This document shows, one piece after another, positions 1 to 41,622 of a stretch of DNA of 64,000 bases. The stretch spans positions 248,001 through 312,000 of the forward strand of contig JAESUZ010003499.1 of assembly GCA_017311185.1 (NCBI GenBank), written 5' to 3'. The notes beneath the pieces were generated by a model. The model searched no databases and was not told the DNA's origin. It worked only from the letters and a program-made list of their open reading frames with translations. This stretch comes from Proteles cristata cristata (taxonomy: Eukaryota; Chordata; Mammalia; Carnivora; Hyaenidae). The first letter of the stretch is position 1; the number at the start of each line of letters is the position of its first letter. A program made the translations under genes and the position numbers.

Positions 1-299
1 GCGGTGAGCTCCCCGGAGCCGGGCCAGCCAGACGTGTGCAGCAAACGTTTGTCTTTGTCGGCACGGCCGGTGCGTGAGCTCACAGATTCCCCACGACACC
101 ATCACGCTGGAGGCGAGAGAGCTGAGGGTCGAGGGGTCGGGTGAACCATCAGAGGTTCAGGGTGAGAAAGGGTCTCACGACAAGGACCCCTTGCCAATAA
201 ATGGGAGCAACCACCAGCTGAGCCATGACCCACATCCAACACCCGAGTGCCGCGAGTCAACGCAGCCGAAGGCCGTGTGGCCAGCAAGTCACCGCGCCT

Positions 300-445
300 C
301 CCCTGGCCGGTGGCCTCATCTGTAAAGAGAGAACAGCGACTCTGTCCGCCCCACAGGCCTCTGTGAGCCTCCGGTGAGACGATCCATGCAAGGCACTTTT
401 TTAAAACACTGCCTGGCCGGTAGCAAGTGCTCGACACAATCCCCA
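300..445 (+). repeat. MIR fragment
   Basis: GCCTCATCTGTAAAGAGAGA, and AACACTGCCTGGCCGGTAGC followed by AAGTGCTCGACA. Confidence 0.6.
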
Positions 446-1124
446 TCTGCGCTCGCTCAGAAAGTCCCTCTCCCTTGCCCAGTCCCAGCTTTACTCTTTT
501 TTTTCCCCTCTTTCAGCTTTACTGAAGTAGCAGTGACAAGGGCATTCTTCATTTTACTGCAGGGAACAACCCAACCCCCACGCAAAGCCTCAGGGACCGG
601 GCCGTGCAGCGCAAGGGGAGCACGGGACAGGGGTGCACGCAGCCCCCAGGCCCACCCCGAAGACCAAGCTCCCACCACGGCGCCCGCTCCCTGGACTCTC
701 CGCTGCCCGTCTCAGCGAGCACGGAGACCCAGCGCGGGCCGCACTCGGGCCCCAGTGGGGGGTGATGGGCAGGACAGTGGTCAGTTTCTCAGAGTTCCTT
801 GGCCGGAAGGGGGCTAAGGACCAGCAGACCACGACCATGAACATGACCCACCTGAGCAGCTTTCAGGGCCTGAAACTAACACTGGGCCTTCTCTCCTAAA
901 GAGTTGTGTTTAGTTCATTTAAGAAGGTCGCAAAGAACAAAGCCAACAGTGCTCTACAACCGCTACCAGACACCCTCCGTCACGCGGTGCTACCCAACTT
1001 CTCTTGTGGGGCCACAAGACCCATGCCTCTCAGAAGTAAGGCCAAGAGAAACGTACTCTAACGAGCAGGCTTCTCCCAATGTCACAAAGGTACTTGGTGA
1101 TTTTTTTTTCCTTCCTTTTTGCGA

Positions 1125-1316
1125 GAAGGAGTGTGTGTACATGCCCGAGCACACGCAAAGGAGGGGCGGGGGCGGGGGGTGTGCAGAATCCCAAGCAGGC
1201 TCCGTGTTGTGAGCGCAGAGTCCAGCTCCGGACTCGATCCCATGAACCCTGAGATCATGACCTGAGCAGATGTCAAAACCTGGACGCTTCACCGACTGAG
1301 CCACCCAGGTGTCCCA
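1125..1316 (-). mobile_element. CAN SINE, diverged
   Basis: Reverse copy: tRNA-like head at the right (CTGAGCCACCCAGGTGTCCC), with GATCATGACCTGAG and a GA-poor decayed middle. Confidence 0.8.
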
Positions 1317-1479
1317 CTGTGTGATTTTCTTAAATGAACTCAAAGGACCCTGTGCTTATACGAAGGCCCTCCCCCACCCGCATCTTTGGGTGAGCAGCAG
1401 CAGGGACGAGAACGGGGACGACACACAGAAGGGCAACGGGGTGGGTAGCGCGCGCACCTTGCGTATCCAGACGCTGCAT

Positions 1480-30516
<29,037 letters not shown>

Positions 30517-30571
30517 CTAGTAAGGAAATTTTTCTCGGCACCGCTCCCGATCTGCCTTTGAAATGTAAGAA

Positions 30572-30596
30572 AGAGAGAGAGAGAGAGAGAGAGAGA
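30572..30596. repeat. (GA)n microsatellite; (TC)n polypyrimidine tract of the exon 2 acceptor
   Basis: About twelve GA units on the plus strand, so TC in the PRRC2B transcript, ending about 16 nt before the 3' splice site of the first coding exon. Confidence 0.9.
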
Positions 30597-31314
30597 AAGA
30601 AAATAGAGTGTTAATCCACCAAAGTCCCTAAGCCAGCGGGCTGAACCCTTCAGGGATCATGGATCTCCTTGAAGACCTGAAGAAAGCCCTGGATTCTTTC
30701 CCCAGAAAAACACCCTTACCATTGCATAAGCTGTTTTGCTCACATTTAAAGAGCATCTCCATGTAGGTACCTTCTCCAACCCCAAAGTTCAGAAGTCTTA
30801 CTCTGTCTGAACTGACCAGAGTCTACCGCTCACCAGCAACACAGAAATGTGAACTTTCCCACACGGCCCTCCAGCCAAGTCAAGGACCGCTCTTCAAGAC
30901 GGAAAAACAAAACCTCACCACTGTAGCAGACTGACAGAACATCAAAACTAAGGCAGAGCAAGGGAGGTCTGCAACCCGCCTATGGAAGGCTGTTCAGTTC
31001 AAGGATGAACAAAACAAAGGGAAGCCATCAAAAATCATTCTTCAGGAACAGCCTGGGTGTGTGCACTTTTCCAACTAAGGAACCAGCGTCCAGAGAAAAA
31101 GCATCTGCTAGGGGAACATAGCAGGGCTCTCTGGGGTGCAGGCACAGAAGAGGAAGCAAGGATTCCCCGGGGAAAGACCACTGGGGGGAGGGGGGGCTGT
31201 AGCGGCGACACTGCCCCCCCCACTCGGAGAATCTTGAGGATGACAAGAAAGAACACCCTGCCCTCTGCCACTTTCTGATTTCCTAGGGGCTTCACCAAGT
31301 CCATCGGCTCTTCA

Positions 31315-31420
31315 CGCTTTCATTCACTCCAACACCGAGCGCGTGCCTGCCAGGGGTGAGTGAGTGCCACGTGGCAGGCACTGGGGACTCAGGGCCACGG
31401 GTTCTAAGAACTCGACCGTG
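31315..31420 (+). repeat. L2/MIR-type ancient repeat fragment
   Basis: CATTCACTCCAACACCGAGC followed by GGCAGGCACTGGGGACTCAG, the familiar L2-like 3' pattern. Confidence 0.5.
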
Positions 31421-32505
31421 AAAAATAAACTCGGAGAAGTGACCATCACTTCCCGTTGGAATTAACGCATGGGGAAGAAAGCTAAATAAACCAGAGTGCT
31501 AACGTATTTAGTGACAAAATGGAGGAAACTGTAAAAAAACATCCGCTGATAACCAAAGGACCCTGGTGGCCGCACCAGCTCGCTCTGCTGTCTTACCCTA
31601 CTCCGAGGCCACGCAGGCCAGAAGGAGCACGCTCAGAGTGCTGGCACGGCCTTCTGCACCCGAGATCACTCTGAAATAAAACCCTATACATTACGGTCCA
31701 AGACTGTATAAAGCACAAGGGCAAAGATCAATTATAAACTGAGGCCAAGAAAGGCGCACCGGGGGACAGTGACATCACACGCCTCCGGGCACACCACGCC
31801 TGGCACCACCACGCCAAGTGTGAACCATGCCGCTGGTTCTGACACAGAGCCAGGAACATCCGTCCTCTCATTCGAGAAATCTTGACAATGAAGGAAATCT
31901 GTAGGAGGGCGGCCTCCATGAAGAAACAAACCAGAGACGCCCCAGAGCGCTCACAGGCCCCAAGGGCCCAGGTTACGCGTCAGCGACCTTCCCCCAGTGC
32001 GTCTGCCTCGTGTGCCAGGAGCAAAGAGGGACCAGACATGGGAACTGGCCAAATGTGTCCAATTTCGGATTCTGGTGCCCGGGGGTCCCACAACACACCG
32101 CTTTATCTGTAGATCTCCCACCCCCTCCCGCCGCCCCCCTCCCCAGAGCTGGCTCCAGGGAGTTTCGCCCCCGCCCCACTAGGAACACCGTCCCTCCCCC
32201 ACGCTCAGGGCAGGGACTAGATTTCATTTCATCAGAACAAGTTGTATTTAACAGGCTATCAAATGTTAAGTCAATTTGAAAGTCTCCATTAAGATCAGAA
32301 GAGATCTAACTTCTAGACACTTCTATCAAATCAAAAGATCATGCGGATAAAAATAAAACCCCACACCCACACCCCCCACACTATTAACAGAAGCCCTGGA
32401 GACTTCCACGTGGCGCCTGCCTCACGGAGCTTACAGTCCCCAAGGGGTGGCAAACACCGGTCAGCGTCCCAGCCAATGGCCTGTTTGTCATAAAGCCCTC
32501 AACCT

Positions 32506-32530
32506 AAGAATGATTTTTAAAATCATTCTT
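32506..32530. repeat. Perfect 12-bp inverted repeat
   Basis: AAGAATGATTTT, one T, AAAATCATTCTT. Confidence 0.9.
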
Positions 32531-32570
32531 CACATTTGTTTAAGAAAAAACAAAGAATGTGTGATAGCCA

Positions 32571-32612
32571 TGTGGCCCGCCATGCCGCATGTAAGCAGAC
32601 TTGGCCGACCCT
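32571..32612. mobile_element. hAT-type DNA transposon end, tentative
   Basis: TGGCCCGCCATGCCGCATGT then CTTGGCCGACCCTGGGTCTA resembles the end of a common non-autonomous mammalian hAT element. Confidence 0.3.
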
Positions 32613-32661
32613 GGGTCTAAAAGGCAAAGCCTTGAGCAAGCACGTTCACAAGTCTCCAGGA

Positions 32662-32862
32662 GGGAGGGGGCGCTGGGTGGTTCATTCGGGTGAGCTTCTG
32701 ACTGCTGGCTCAGGTCATGATCTCACAGTTCAGGAGTTCGAGCCCTGTGTCAGGCTCTGTGCAGACAGCTCGGAGCCTGCTTGGGATTCTCTCTCTCCTT
32801 CTGGCTCTGCCCCTCCCCCACTCCCTTTGTCTCTCTCAAGATAAATCAACTTCAAAAAACTG
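32662..32862 (+). mobile_element. CAN SINE
   Basis: Head GGGGGCGCTGGGTGGTTCAT through CTCAAGATAAATCAACTT. TCTCCAG occurs on both sides. Confidence 0.86.
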
Positions 32863-33094
32863 TCTCCAGCAAGGAAACAGATGGGGGGGAGGGGGAGCAT
32901 CCCTACTGCTGGGCCAGGAGACCCGTGGGGGCGGGGCCCAGCACAAGGGGGAGGGGCGGGGCAGAGCACCCTATTCCCTAGACTGTGATCAGCACTCAGG
33001 GACTTGTCTACTCAGCACTCTCTTTACAAACTCATGTCGCGTGCTGCATAGCCAAGCTCACATCCCGACTCCCGGACCTGTGACTTCCTTACCT

Positions 33095-33425
33095 TACATG
33101 GAGAAAAAGGGATCCTGCAGATGTGATTAAGGTAAGGATCTCAAGATGAGGACATTATCCTGACAGGAGCGGGAGGGCTATAGAGTCAGAAAGGCGTGGC
33201 TTCCAGAGCTAAGGCTGGAGCGCTATTTAAGGACTGGTGGGGCCACCGCAGAGGTGCGCGGGGCCCCTGGACGCCGGAGACGGGGAGGAAACGGGTCTCC
33301 TGTGGAGCCTCCAGAGGGAGCGAGCCCAGTAAGACTCACTGAGACTTCTGAGCTCCAGAACTGCAAGAGGGGACGTCTGTGTTGTGCTACGTCACCGGAC
33401 TTACTGTAATTGGTCACCACAATAG
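33095..33425 (+). mobile_element. Ancient LTR-like retrotransposon fragment (MaLR type?)
   Basis: Contains GATCCTGCAGATGTGATTAA, GGAGCCTCCAGAGGGAGCGA and GAGCTCCAGAACTGCAAGAG, phrases of an old mammalian dispersed repeat I cannot name with certainty. No coding potential. Confidence 0.5.
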
Positions 33426-33595
33426 AAAGTACACTCGTTAACAGGCTTTTATTAGGCGGGCACTGCCTTGTGCCCAGCACTGAGGCCGGGCCGCGGCAGA
33501 GGGGGGCTGGGCCCGCCCCTCCCCCTGCCCAGCCCGCAGAGACCACGGGACCACCCACAGTCACAGAGCTCATTAATGAGAGACCGGTTCCAGAA
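33426..33595 (-). repeat. MIR fragment
   Basis: AACAGGCTTTTATTAGGCGG and GCCCAGCACTGAGGCC resemble a reversed MIR 3' end. Confidence 0.4.
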
Positions 33596-34394
33596 TTTTT
33601 CACGTGAGCACAATGATGACAACGGCCCCTCTCGGCCACCCCCGGCCGACGGAGAACCTACACACATTGCTGGCGAAAAGCCGCGTGGCAGGGCCCCTTC
33701 CCGGCCACGTAGCTGCGGGACTGCAGACTTAGCGCTGTCAAACTTCCTAACTACGGAGTCCTTTAGGAAGTTACAAACCAAACTGACAAAGAGAAGAAAA
33801 AACTACTGACCCGCCTATCCAATTCCCACACGAAACCTTAACGTGCTTGATGTTTACACATCGAAGGTCTTTCGATTCTGAGACCTGGCGGAAAATACTT
33901 GTTTCCACCGACAGTGATCAAAAAGTCTTCTTAAAATCCGTCCACGCAAACTCCTGCCAGTTCTCAAATACAAACAGGTCCTTCTTGGACTGACTCCCCA
34001 CTGCCTGGGTCCACGGGCAGAGGCTACAGTGAACACAGATGGCTCTCTCGGGCCTTCCTGCGGCCGCACACTTCTGAGAACTAACCTGTCCGCACCCCCA
34101 CCCCCAGGAAGCACTGGGAGACTGGAAGCCTGACCGCGCCCTGACTCCTGGCACCCCTGGAAAAAATTTAAAGAAAAACCCTGGGCAAAGGGGATCCACT
34201 CTCCTGGGGAATTCTGTCCATGACTGTCAGCTGGCCCACGACTGTTGCCTGAGGCCCTCCCAAGAAATCCCACCATTCAGCAAACCTACTACACTGGGGC
34301 CCCTTGCAAAGGGCACCCCAAAAAAGCCAGCACAAGCACACGCTGGACCGACGCCCGCATTCAATCTGGTTTTTGGTGCCCCCTCCTCCCGCTT

Positions 34395-34480
34395 TCTCAC
34401 CCAGCTCTGCGCCTCCTGGCCACGTGAGCGGCCTCTCTCGCCCTCAGTTTCCCTGTCCACAGACAGAATGGAGAGGCCGA
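34395..34480 (+). repeat. MIR fragment
   Basis: Forward MIR core: CTCTCGCCCTCAGTTTCCCT followed by CCACAGACAGAATGGAGAG. Confidence 0.55.
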
Positions 34481-35111
34481 GACAAGATCTCACAAGTCGC
34501 AGCCAGTTCTAAAAAAAAAAAATCAAACACATCAGTGTGAATAACCCACAGCCACAGCATTTACGAACAACTTCTCGTCAAGGTGGCCATCTCCTGCCAC
34601 GCACCTGCTACTGCATTCCAACTTCCTACCTAAAGCTGGGATGCTGATGGGCGAAGGAGTCTCCGTTGCTATGGAGACAGCACCTGTGGGGGAGGGGCCG
34701 GACACCTCTCATTTCAATGGTGGACAGTAAGACTGCACTGACGGAGGGTCGTCTGGTCCCCATTTTCCCTTTAGAACAGGGGTGGCCGAATTACTCTCAG
34801 CCTGAAGAATCCGCAGCAGCGGCCTACGAGGCCCGCAAAGCATCACCTATTTGCTGTCTGGCCTTTATGTCACAGACACTGCCGTGACAGTATCCAAAGT
34901 TCCTTTCATTAGGCCACATTTCACTGGGCACAAATCCAAAACAGAAATATAATCACTTGGGTTATTATTGCCGTACTTGGGGCCCAGCCCAGCCCCACAC
35001 CCAACTGGCTACTCTGTGTGCCCCTTGGTTTTCATAAACCTCGGGCCGGGAGCATTCACTGCTAATAGGAGCTTGAACAGCTTACAAGCATCTGCCAAGC
35101 TGCTACCCACC

Positions 35112-35144
35112 AACACACACGCACACACACGCACGCACACACAG
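35112..35144. repeat. (CA)n-type simple repeat
   Basis: Imperfect CACACACGCACACA run. Confidence 0.9.
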
Positions 35145-35609
35145 TGCCTGACTGGCCTCATCAGATGACAGAAAAGTTCAGGCAAATATCTGGGTGTGAA
35201 CGTGAAGCCAGTCAAGGAGACAGAACATTTTTCTCGGGGGGTAAGAGGTGTGTTCGCTCAAGCCTGACTCACGTCCGGATCTGTGAGACAAGAATTGGCT
35301 GAGACACACCAGGTCCTTGCAGATGGGCATGAGTGAGCTTGGCTCATAGCCAACGCTTTCTCTTCCTCGCGTAGGTAACAGAATTAATTTTTTCTCCCCC
35401 GAATAAAACTACCTTGGACCCTCCGTATCACATATATAACAGCCAGGGGTGGCCGCCTACACCCCAAACCCTCCGTTTCCCACAGCAGCCACTCTGAGAC
35501 AGCAGGGAGGCACGCCACGGGGCCCTGGAGTATTCCGGAAATGGCTGGCCTAAATGAAAATTTTGCCATTAGGCACAGGAAAAAAGGGCTGAATTCCACA
35601 TGTGAAGAG

Positions 35610-35805
35610 AGGCGCCTGGGTGGCTCAGTCGGTTAAGCATCTGACTTCGGCTCAGGTCATGATCTTCAGGCTCATGAGTTCGAGCCCTGTGTCAGCCTCT
35701 CTGCTGTCAGCATGGAGGGCTAGTCAGCTTCGGATCCTCTGTCCCCAGCTCACACACGGGCACTTACTGTCTCAATAATAAACATTTAAAAAAAAAAAAA
35801 AAAAG
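35610..35805 (+). mobile_element. CAN SINE
   Basis: Head GAGGCGCCTGGGTGGCTCAG, shortened middle, tail CAATAATAAACATTT and A17. Confidence 0.87.
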
Positions 35806-36084
35806 GTCTGTATATTCTGACAAGTTATCTAAAAGAGTCCAAGAGGCCCCGGACTTGCTGGCATAGAAACAACCGAAAGATGCACCAACAAAGGCAACTT
35901 CAGACGCAAGCCCCGCCTGTCCAGCAGGTTGCTGGGCCTGTCTGTTATCTGTCCACCAAAGGGAAAACCTCCCTGTACTCCCCATCTTATCAAAAGCCAT
36001 TTCCGGGAACAGGATTAATTTCACACTGCCTGGGTCCCAGCCAGAGTCAGAAGCCCACCTGGCCAGGCGATCTGGGACGGCCTC

Positions 36085-36300
36085 TAACTCACTAGGGAGC
36101 CACCCCCACTACATGCTCACTCCTGAGGGCCAGGCACCTTGCTGACCATCCACGACCCGCATGCCCTCGCAGGGCTCCTCCCAAGAGCACTTTCTGGAAG
36201 ATACCGTGGCCACCAACCTGATTTACAGAGGACATGAAGGTGTAGTAGGGATAGAGAAATAACTTGCCCGGGGTCACAAGACTACAGGACTTTAACTCTC
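36085..36300 (-). repeat. MIR fragment
   Basis: Reverse MIR: GAGGGCCAGGCACCTTGCTG at the left and GAGAAATAACTTGCCCGGGG at the right. Confidence 0.6.
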
Positions 36301-36834
36301 AGGACACCTGGGGAAGGACCCAGTGTGTGCTCCGGCTCCAGGCTGCTCTCTCAGCAAGGCCAGTCGTTCAGGGAAGACCCAGGACCCGCTGAAAGAAGGG
36401 GTTCAGCCGAAATGCCAGAACAGCACGGCACAAGCCGAAGCCCCCAGCCCAGCGTGGGGGGAAAGGAGGCGGGAGGTCCCTGCGTAGAAGGAAAGACCCT
36501 GCTGCTACACAGAACATAGCAAAAAGCCTGATCCGACAGGAATAGAGGCGGAGAGCAGGCTGGACAAACACTTGCGAAAGCAACCAGAGGGCCCGAAAAA
36601 GGACATGGTCATTAGTCAGTACACTTGCTAAGTCTCAGCCGGACATGAAGAACCATCGCCACAAAAGCCGGCCTGAAATTCATAGACAGTCCCGCCCTCT
36701 TGCAACATGCCGACACCTGGCAGAAGAGAACTTCGACGTGAGAAAGGTACCACACCCCCTACTTCAAATTCTGACGTTTTTACTGACCACTGTGTGAGTC
36801 TAGGACAAGTCGGCATCCATCCCTGTCCCCGGAA

Positions 36835-37042
36835 CACATTTTCTGTAAAAGGACAAACACTATGCTTGCCCTTGCGGGCCGCAGTCCCCAGCAGAGCCAC
36901 TCCACCCTGACCGGGGCTGCCACGGCCGCTCAGGAGCAATCACAGACGACACATGCAACAGGAAGAACCACGTTCCAATAAAACTTTATTTACAAAAGCA
37001 GGACGCAGGTGGATTTAGGGCCCCGGTTTGCAGACCCCCCAC
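36835..37042 (+). mobile_element. Non-autonomous hAT-type DNA transposon remnant
   Basis: TTCTGTAAAAGGACAAACAC, GTTCCAATAAAACTTTATTT and GGTTTGCAGACCCC match the pattern of a common mammalian hAT element. Family name uncertain. Confidence 0.55.
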
Positions 37043-37657
37043 TCTATAAAGGAAACTGATGCCTTACAGTGCGACTGGCGGCCACAACAAAAGGGCTTCA
37101 CATCCGCAGCAGGATGGAGCGGGGGAGGGGGTGGGGGTGGGGAATTCTAGCTGGGTTTCACAGGGGATCTCCCGCCACCCCTTCTCCCAGCAAAAGCAGG
37201 GGTCAAACCTTCGACCCGCCCCCAGCTCTCAGGGGCTCCTTCCGGGACCTGTGCGTGCTGGTCCCCTGGCACTGAGGAGCGGCCGTCTGAGAAGCTGGAG
37301 CCTGAACTGCTTGCGGCTGCCACAATCCAGCCCTTCCACAGGGGAAGGCCCCGCGTCGAGGTTTCTGCAGGGAAGGTGTGAGGGGCGTCTGCAGACTACA
37401 GCACAAACCTCTCCAAGAGCAAAAGCTACTGAACAAAGGGATGAAAACGAGGTTCCTGGTCCCCATCGTGAGCCACCAGCAGAAGAGACCCCTGTCCCCA
37501 GGCAGCACATTCAGGAAGCAACAGAAATTAAAGATAAGAAACAAGGCATGTGCTGTGGGGCCCAAAGCACTTCCCAGCCCCGTCTTCTGGGCCCTTGGGT
37601 TTGCAAACCCCATCCCAGATTCCCTGGACCACACACAGGCTCAGCTCTCCCCGACGG

Positions 37658-37733
37658 ACTGATCACGGACTGGACTGATCGTGGACTGGACTAATCCTGG
37701 ATTGGACTGATCGCGGACTGGACTGATCCTCGG
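37658..37733. repeat. 16-bp tandem repeat, about 4.5 copies
   Basis: Units ACTGATCACGGACTGG, ACTGATCGTGGACTGG, ACTAATCCTGGATTGG and ACTGATCGCGGACTGG, then ACTGATCC. Confidence 0.92.
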
Positions 37734-38645
37734 GCCCCCCCTCCTCCAGGACCCAACCCGATCAGGAGCCCCTGCTCTAACTCTTTTATCGGCATGGCAC
37801 CAGGCATTTTCACCATGGCAGAGACCAGCCCAAACTTCCAGCCCTGGCCCCAAACAGGCCCCTCCAGTCTCATCCCCACCCCCACCAGGCTCCTCTCTCC
37901 AAAACAAGAGGTTTGTATCTTGCCTCCGCCCCACACTGGCTGTTTCCTCATGGATTAAACAGAGATGAACATACTGTTACCCGCCTCCCAGGTCTGACGT
38001 CAGGAACAAATCAGACAAGGAACACAACACACGTGACCCACAGCTCGCCTGCCCTTAGAAGGTTCTCAGCCAAGGGCAGCTGTAACGCCGGCCCTGCACA
38101 GTCCAGCCCTCAGCCGCCCCAGCCTGCCGTCAGCCGGGCACACGGCACTCCTTCCTCCGGATTCCCGTGCAAGCCACAAAGCCTTCAGTTTCCCCACCTC
38201 CAGGCTCCCACAGGCCTGGCACCTGTGTTCACCCCCTCCTGTGATCAAGAGACCTGTCCCCCCTTTGGTGCATCACACCTTAAGAGCCCTGATGCGGAGC
38301 GCGGGCCTCCAAAATCACGGCAAGAAATGTGTTCCATGTTCAGGATCTGGTGCTGGACCCCGTAATTAATTCTCAGGAGACAAAGACACACTTTAATTCT
38401 AAGAAAACCCTCTTGAGATAAAGAGTCCGCTGCAACTACATTTTAAACAACACTCAACTGCCACAGCTTCAAGGTTTCCCACTTCGGGGCAATAAGCGTG
38501 GGTATTCAACGCAAGCGCACAGCAGTGTTAAATCAGACCTCCTCAAGGAGGGGGTGACCCTCACCTCGTTCCTTCGTTTATCTGTAACATTCTTTAGTAA
38601 CAAAAGGAACACGTACTGGTTAGAAGCTTTACAACGTACAGAAAA

Positions 38646-38852
38646 ATGGGGCGCCTGGGTGGCTCAGGCGGTTTAGCGCCGACTGCAGCTCAGGTCACGA
38701 TCTCGTGCTCTGGGAGATCAAGCCCCAAGTCGGACCAGCAGGCTCTGTGCTGACAGCTCACAGCCTGGAGCCTGCTTCAGATTCAGTGTCTCTTTCTCTG
38801 CTCCTCCCCTGCGCACTCGCTCGCTCTCGCTCTCTCAAAAATAAACATACAG
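38646..38852 (+). mobile_element. CAN SINE
   Basis: Head GGGGCGCCTGGGTGGCTCAG through CTCTCAAAAATAAACATAC. Confidence 0.88.
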
Positions 38853-39053
38853 AGAATTTCACAGTCAACCAGCTCCCAGCTACACCGGAGGGTCTCCCTC
38901 TACCAGCACGAATGCTCCGGCCACCTGCCTTCTGCTTCGCTCTTCTACTCTGCTTTTGTTTCCTATTTCAAAAGAGTTCGGCAAGGAAGGTCCTATAAAA
39001 CAATGTAACTAAATTCTAAACCGATCTGGCTACTTGTTTAAGAAAATTACACA

Positions 39054-39275
39054 GGGGCACCTGGGTGGCTCAGAGAGTTAAGCGTCAGACTTTGGCTCAG
39101 GTCACGATCTCATGGTTTGTCGGTCTGAGCCCATCTGTGCTGACAGCTCAGCGCCTAGAGCCTGGAGCCTACCTCGGATTGCGGATTCCGGGTCTCCCTC
39201 TCTCTCTGCCCCTCCCCTACTCGCACTCTGTCTCTCTGTCTCTCTCTCAAAATAAACATTTTTTTTTTAATTCTA
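39054..39275 (+). mobile_element. CAN SINE
   Basis: Head GGGGCACCTGGGTGGCTCAG through CTCTCAAAATAAACATTTT. Confidence 0.88.
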
Positions 39276-40847
39276 AAAGAAAATTATACGAATGATTTTA
39301 AGGACAGCTTCCGAAGGGGCTGCCGACAGGAGAGGCCCAGCAGTGCCTCAGTTTACACCCGTAGCCTCCCGGCAGGAACGATGTCACAGCACAGGCAGGA
39401 AGCTGGGCTGGAGGAGGGAGGACCGTGGGCACAGGGCGTCTTTCTTTAGCCCGGGGGGAAGCGCCCTTCCACCTTCCCAAGCCCGAGCCTTCTCAGATCT
39501 GTGGCTATAAACACACAGGTGCGGGGACAGAGACTGGATCTAACACCTGCCCAGCACCAGTCGCCACCGAGCACAACTCACACCTGCCCCAGTGACCGCT
39601 AAGGGGCTCTTTGGGGCAAAGCCCCCCAAGGGTGAGCCCCATCTAGCAGACAGCAGTGCTCTCTACACGCAGGGAAGGCACTGCCAGGAGTCCAAGGGCC
39701 ACCTCAGGCTCCTCTACACACAGGGGCAGAGGGTGTCCTTTGGCAGGCGCCTGGAGGACTAGAAATGCCAGTCACAAGAGGGATACAAACACGGCTGGTG
39801 GAGCACACGTGGCTCCGGTTACTCCCCTCCCACCCTCCTCCCGGCGCCTGCTTGGACTCCCTCCGCAGCAGCCCCTGCAGCCGCCGGCCCCCAACCTTCT
39901 CAAGAGGACAGAGTTCACACCCCACACATGCAAGGAGGCGGAGACAAACGACCGGGTATCCCAACCCCCAACAGGCCCTTTCAGGCAGGCGGGGCGCCGG
40001 GCAGAGGGTGTAACTGACAGATTCACACCTGACGCACAGGAGCACGCGGCAGGCTATGTTAGGCAAACACACGCCCGTAAATAGGACCGTGGATCTACAT
40101 ATGCACACACATCCCTTGATTCAACTCCATTCAAGAAACACTATATAGAATATGGGGAGGTTCTGGTTCAACAGGGCAAAAAGACTACAGGCATTTCTAG
40201 CCCACTCTTCCAAAACCCTCTAAAGGTCAGGGTTTAGCAGACAGACACGACTGGAAATGTACTGCACAGACTGCAAGACGCTCAGGCAGGCCTGCGGGCA
40301 CCGGAGGGCTCAGGAGGCCCCGGGAGGCGGCGCGCGCCTTGTAAGATGGGGGGGCAGGGATGTGAAGGCAGGACAGCTTCTCCCTCTGGATAAATTAAAC
40401 AGAACAAGTCTAGACTTTGCCAGGGTCAAAGGGAACAGAAATGAGGAAAAGACCTAAAAAAAAAAGCAAGCTGGGTGAGAACCTGAGCCGCACAGCAAAT
40501 CATGGAGTGCCCCAGCGCCGGCTTTGCTGTGGGCCTCACTGCAGGGCGGCAGATAAACACATTCTGTCCCTCTCTCCACGACCCTGGCGAAGACGAAGGA
40601 GCCTTCTCTTGAAAACCAATAGACACTAACACTTGGGTCTTGAGAAAAGAATGGTGGCTTCCCACCCGCTCACTCTACAGGCAGAGCCCCCTGACCCTGC
40701 CACCCTATCCCCAACGAGCTGTGTGTGCCCAGGACGACAGACATCTGTGGGGCCTCAGCAAAAACGCAGACAAAAAAAAAAAAAACTGGAAAAAATACAG
40801 GTAACACCAGGAACCAAAGATTTCAAAAAATAAAGTAACATAAAATT

Positions 40848-41037
40848 AGGGGTGTCCGGGTGACTCGGTTAAACGTCTGACTTTGGCGCAGGTCGTGATC
40901 TCGCAGTTTGTGAGTTCTAGCCCCCACATCGGGCTCTGTGTGGACAGCTTGGAGCCTGGAGCCTGCTTCAGACTCTGTCTCCTTCTCACTCTGCTCCTCC
41001 TCCCCTTTCTCTCTCAAAAATAAATGAATTTTAAAAT
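40848..41037 (+). mobile_element. CAN SINE
   Basis: Head GGGGTGTCCGGGTGACTCGG through CTCAAAAATAAATGAATTTT. Confidence 0.86.
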
Positions 41038-41229
41038 AGTAAGAAAAGAAAAAGATAAAATAAAGTAACATAAAATCAATATCCTCAGAAAATTAGAAGA
41101 GCCTACACCCATCCAATAAAAACATGATTTTTTTTCCTTAAGGGACAAGCAGAAAAAAACCCTAGGAAGTGTTAGATATGGGATAGGCCAAACCCCACAC
41201 CGCCCCAGGCGAGTCATGAGACAAATAGC

Positions 41230-41400
41230 AGACAAATCTCAACCGACAGATATTCTAGAAAATACTGGGCCAGTCACTACTCCTCAAAACTGTCAAGGTC
41301 ATCAGAACAAGGAACATGGGACAACTGTCAGTCCGGAGGACACCAAGGACACATGACAACTCAGTGGGGTCTCTTGGAACAAAAAAAGGACATTAAGTGT
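41230..41400 (+). mobile_element. Ancient repeat tail (same family as 6180-6600), left part
   Basis: AAACTGTCAAGGTCATCAGA and ACACATGACAACTCAG match a common old mammalian repeat tail, possibly an L1M-type 3' end. It continues after a SINE at about 41620-41830. Confidence 0.45.
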
Positions 41401-41416
41401 AAAACTAAGAAGATCT

Positions 41417-41622
41417 AAAGGGCACCTGGGTGGCCCAGTTGGGTAAGCTGCCGACTCCTGATTTCGGCTCAGGTCACGATCTCCCAGGTCCGTGGGACGA
41501 GCCCTACGACAGGCGCGGGGCTGACAGCGTGGAGCCTGCTGGGGACTCTGTGTCTCCCTCTCTCCCTGTCCCTCTCTGCACGCGTACATGCGCGCTCTAA
41601 TAATTTTTTAAAAACAAAATCT
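41417..41622 (+). mobile_element. CAN SINE
   Basis: Head AGGGCACCTGGGTGGCCCAG through CTCTAATAATTTTTTAAAAAC. Confidence 0.85.
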
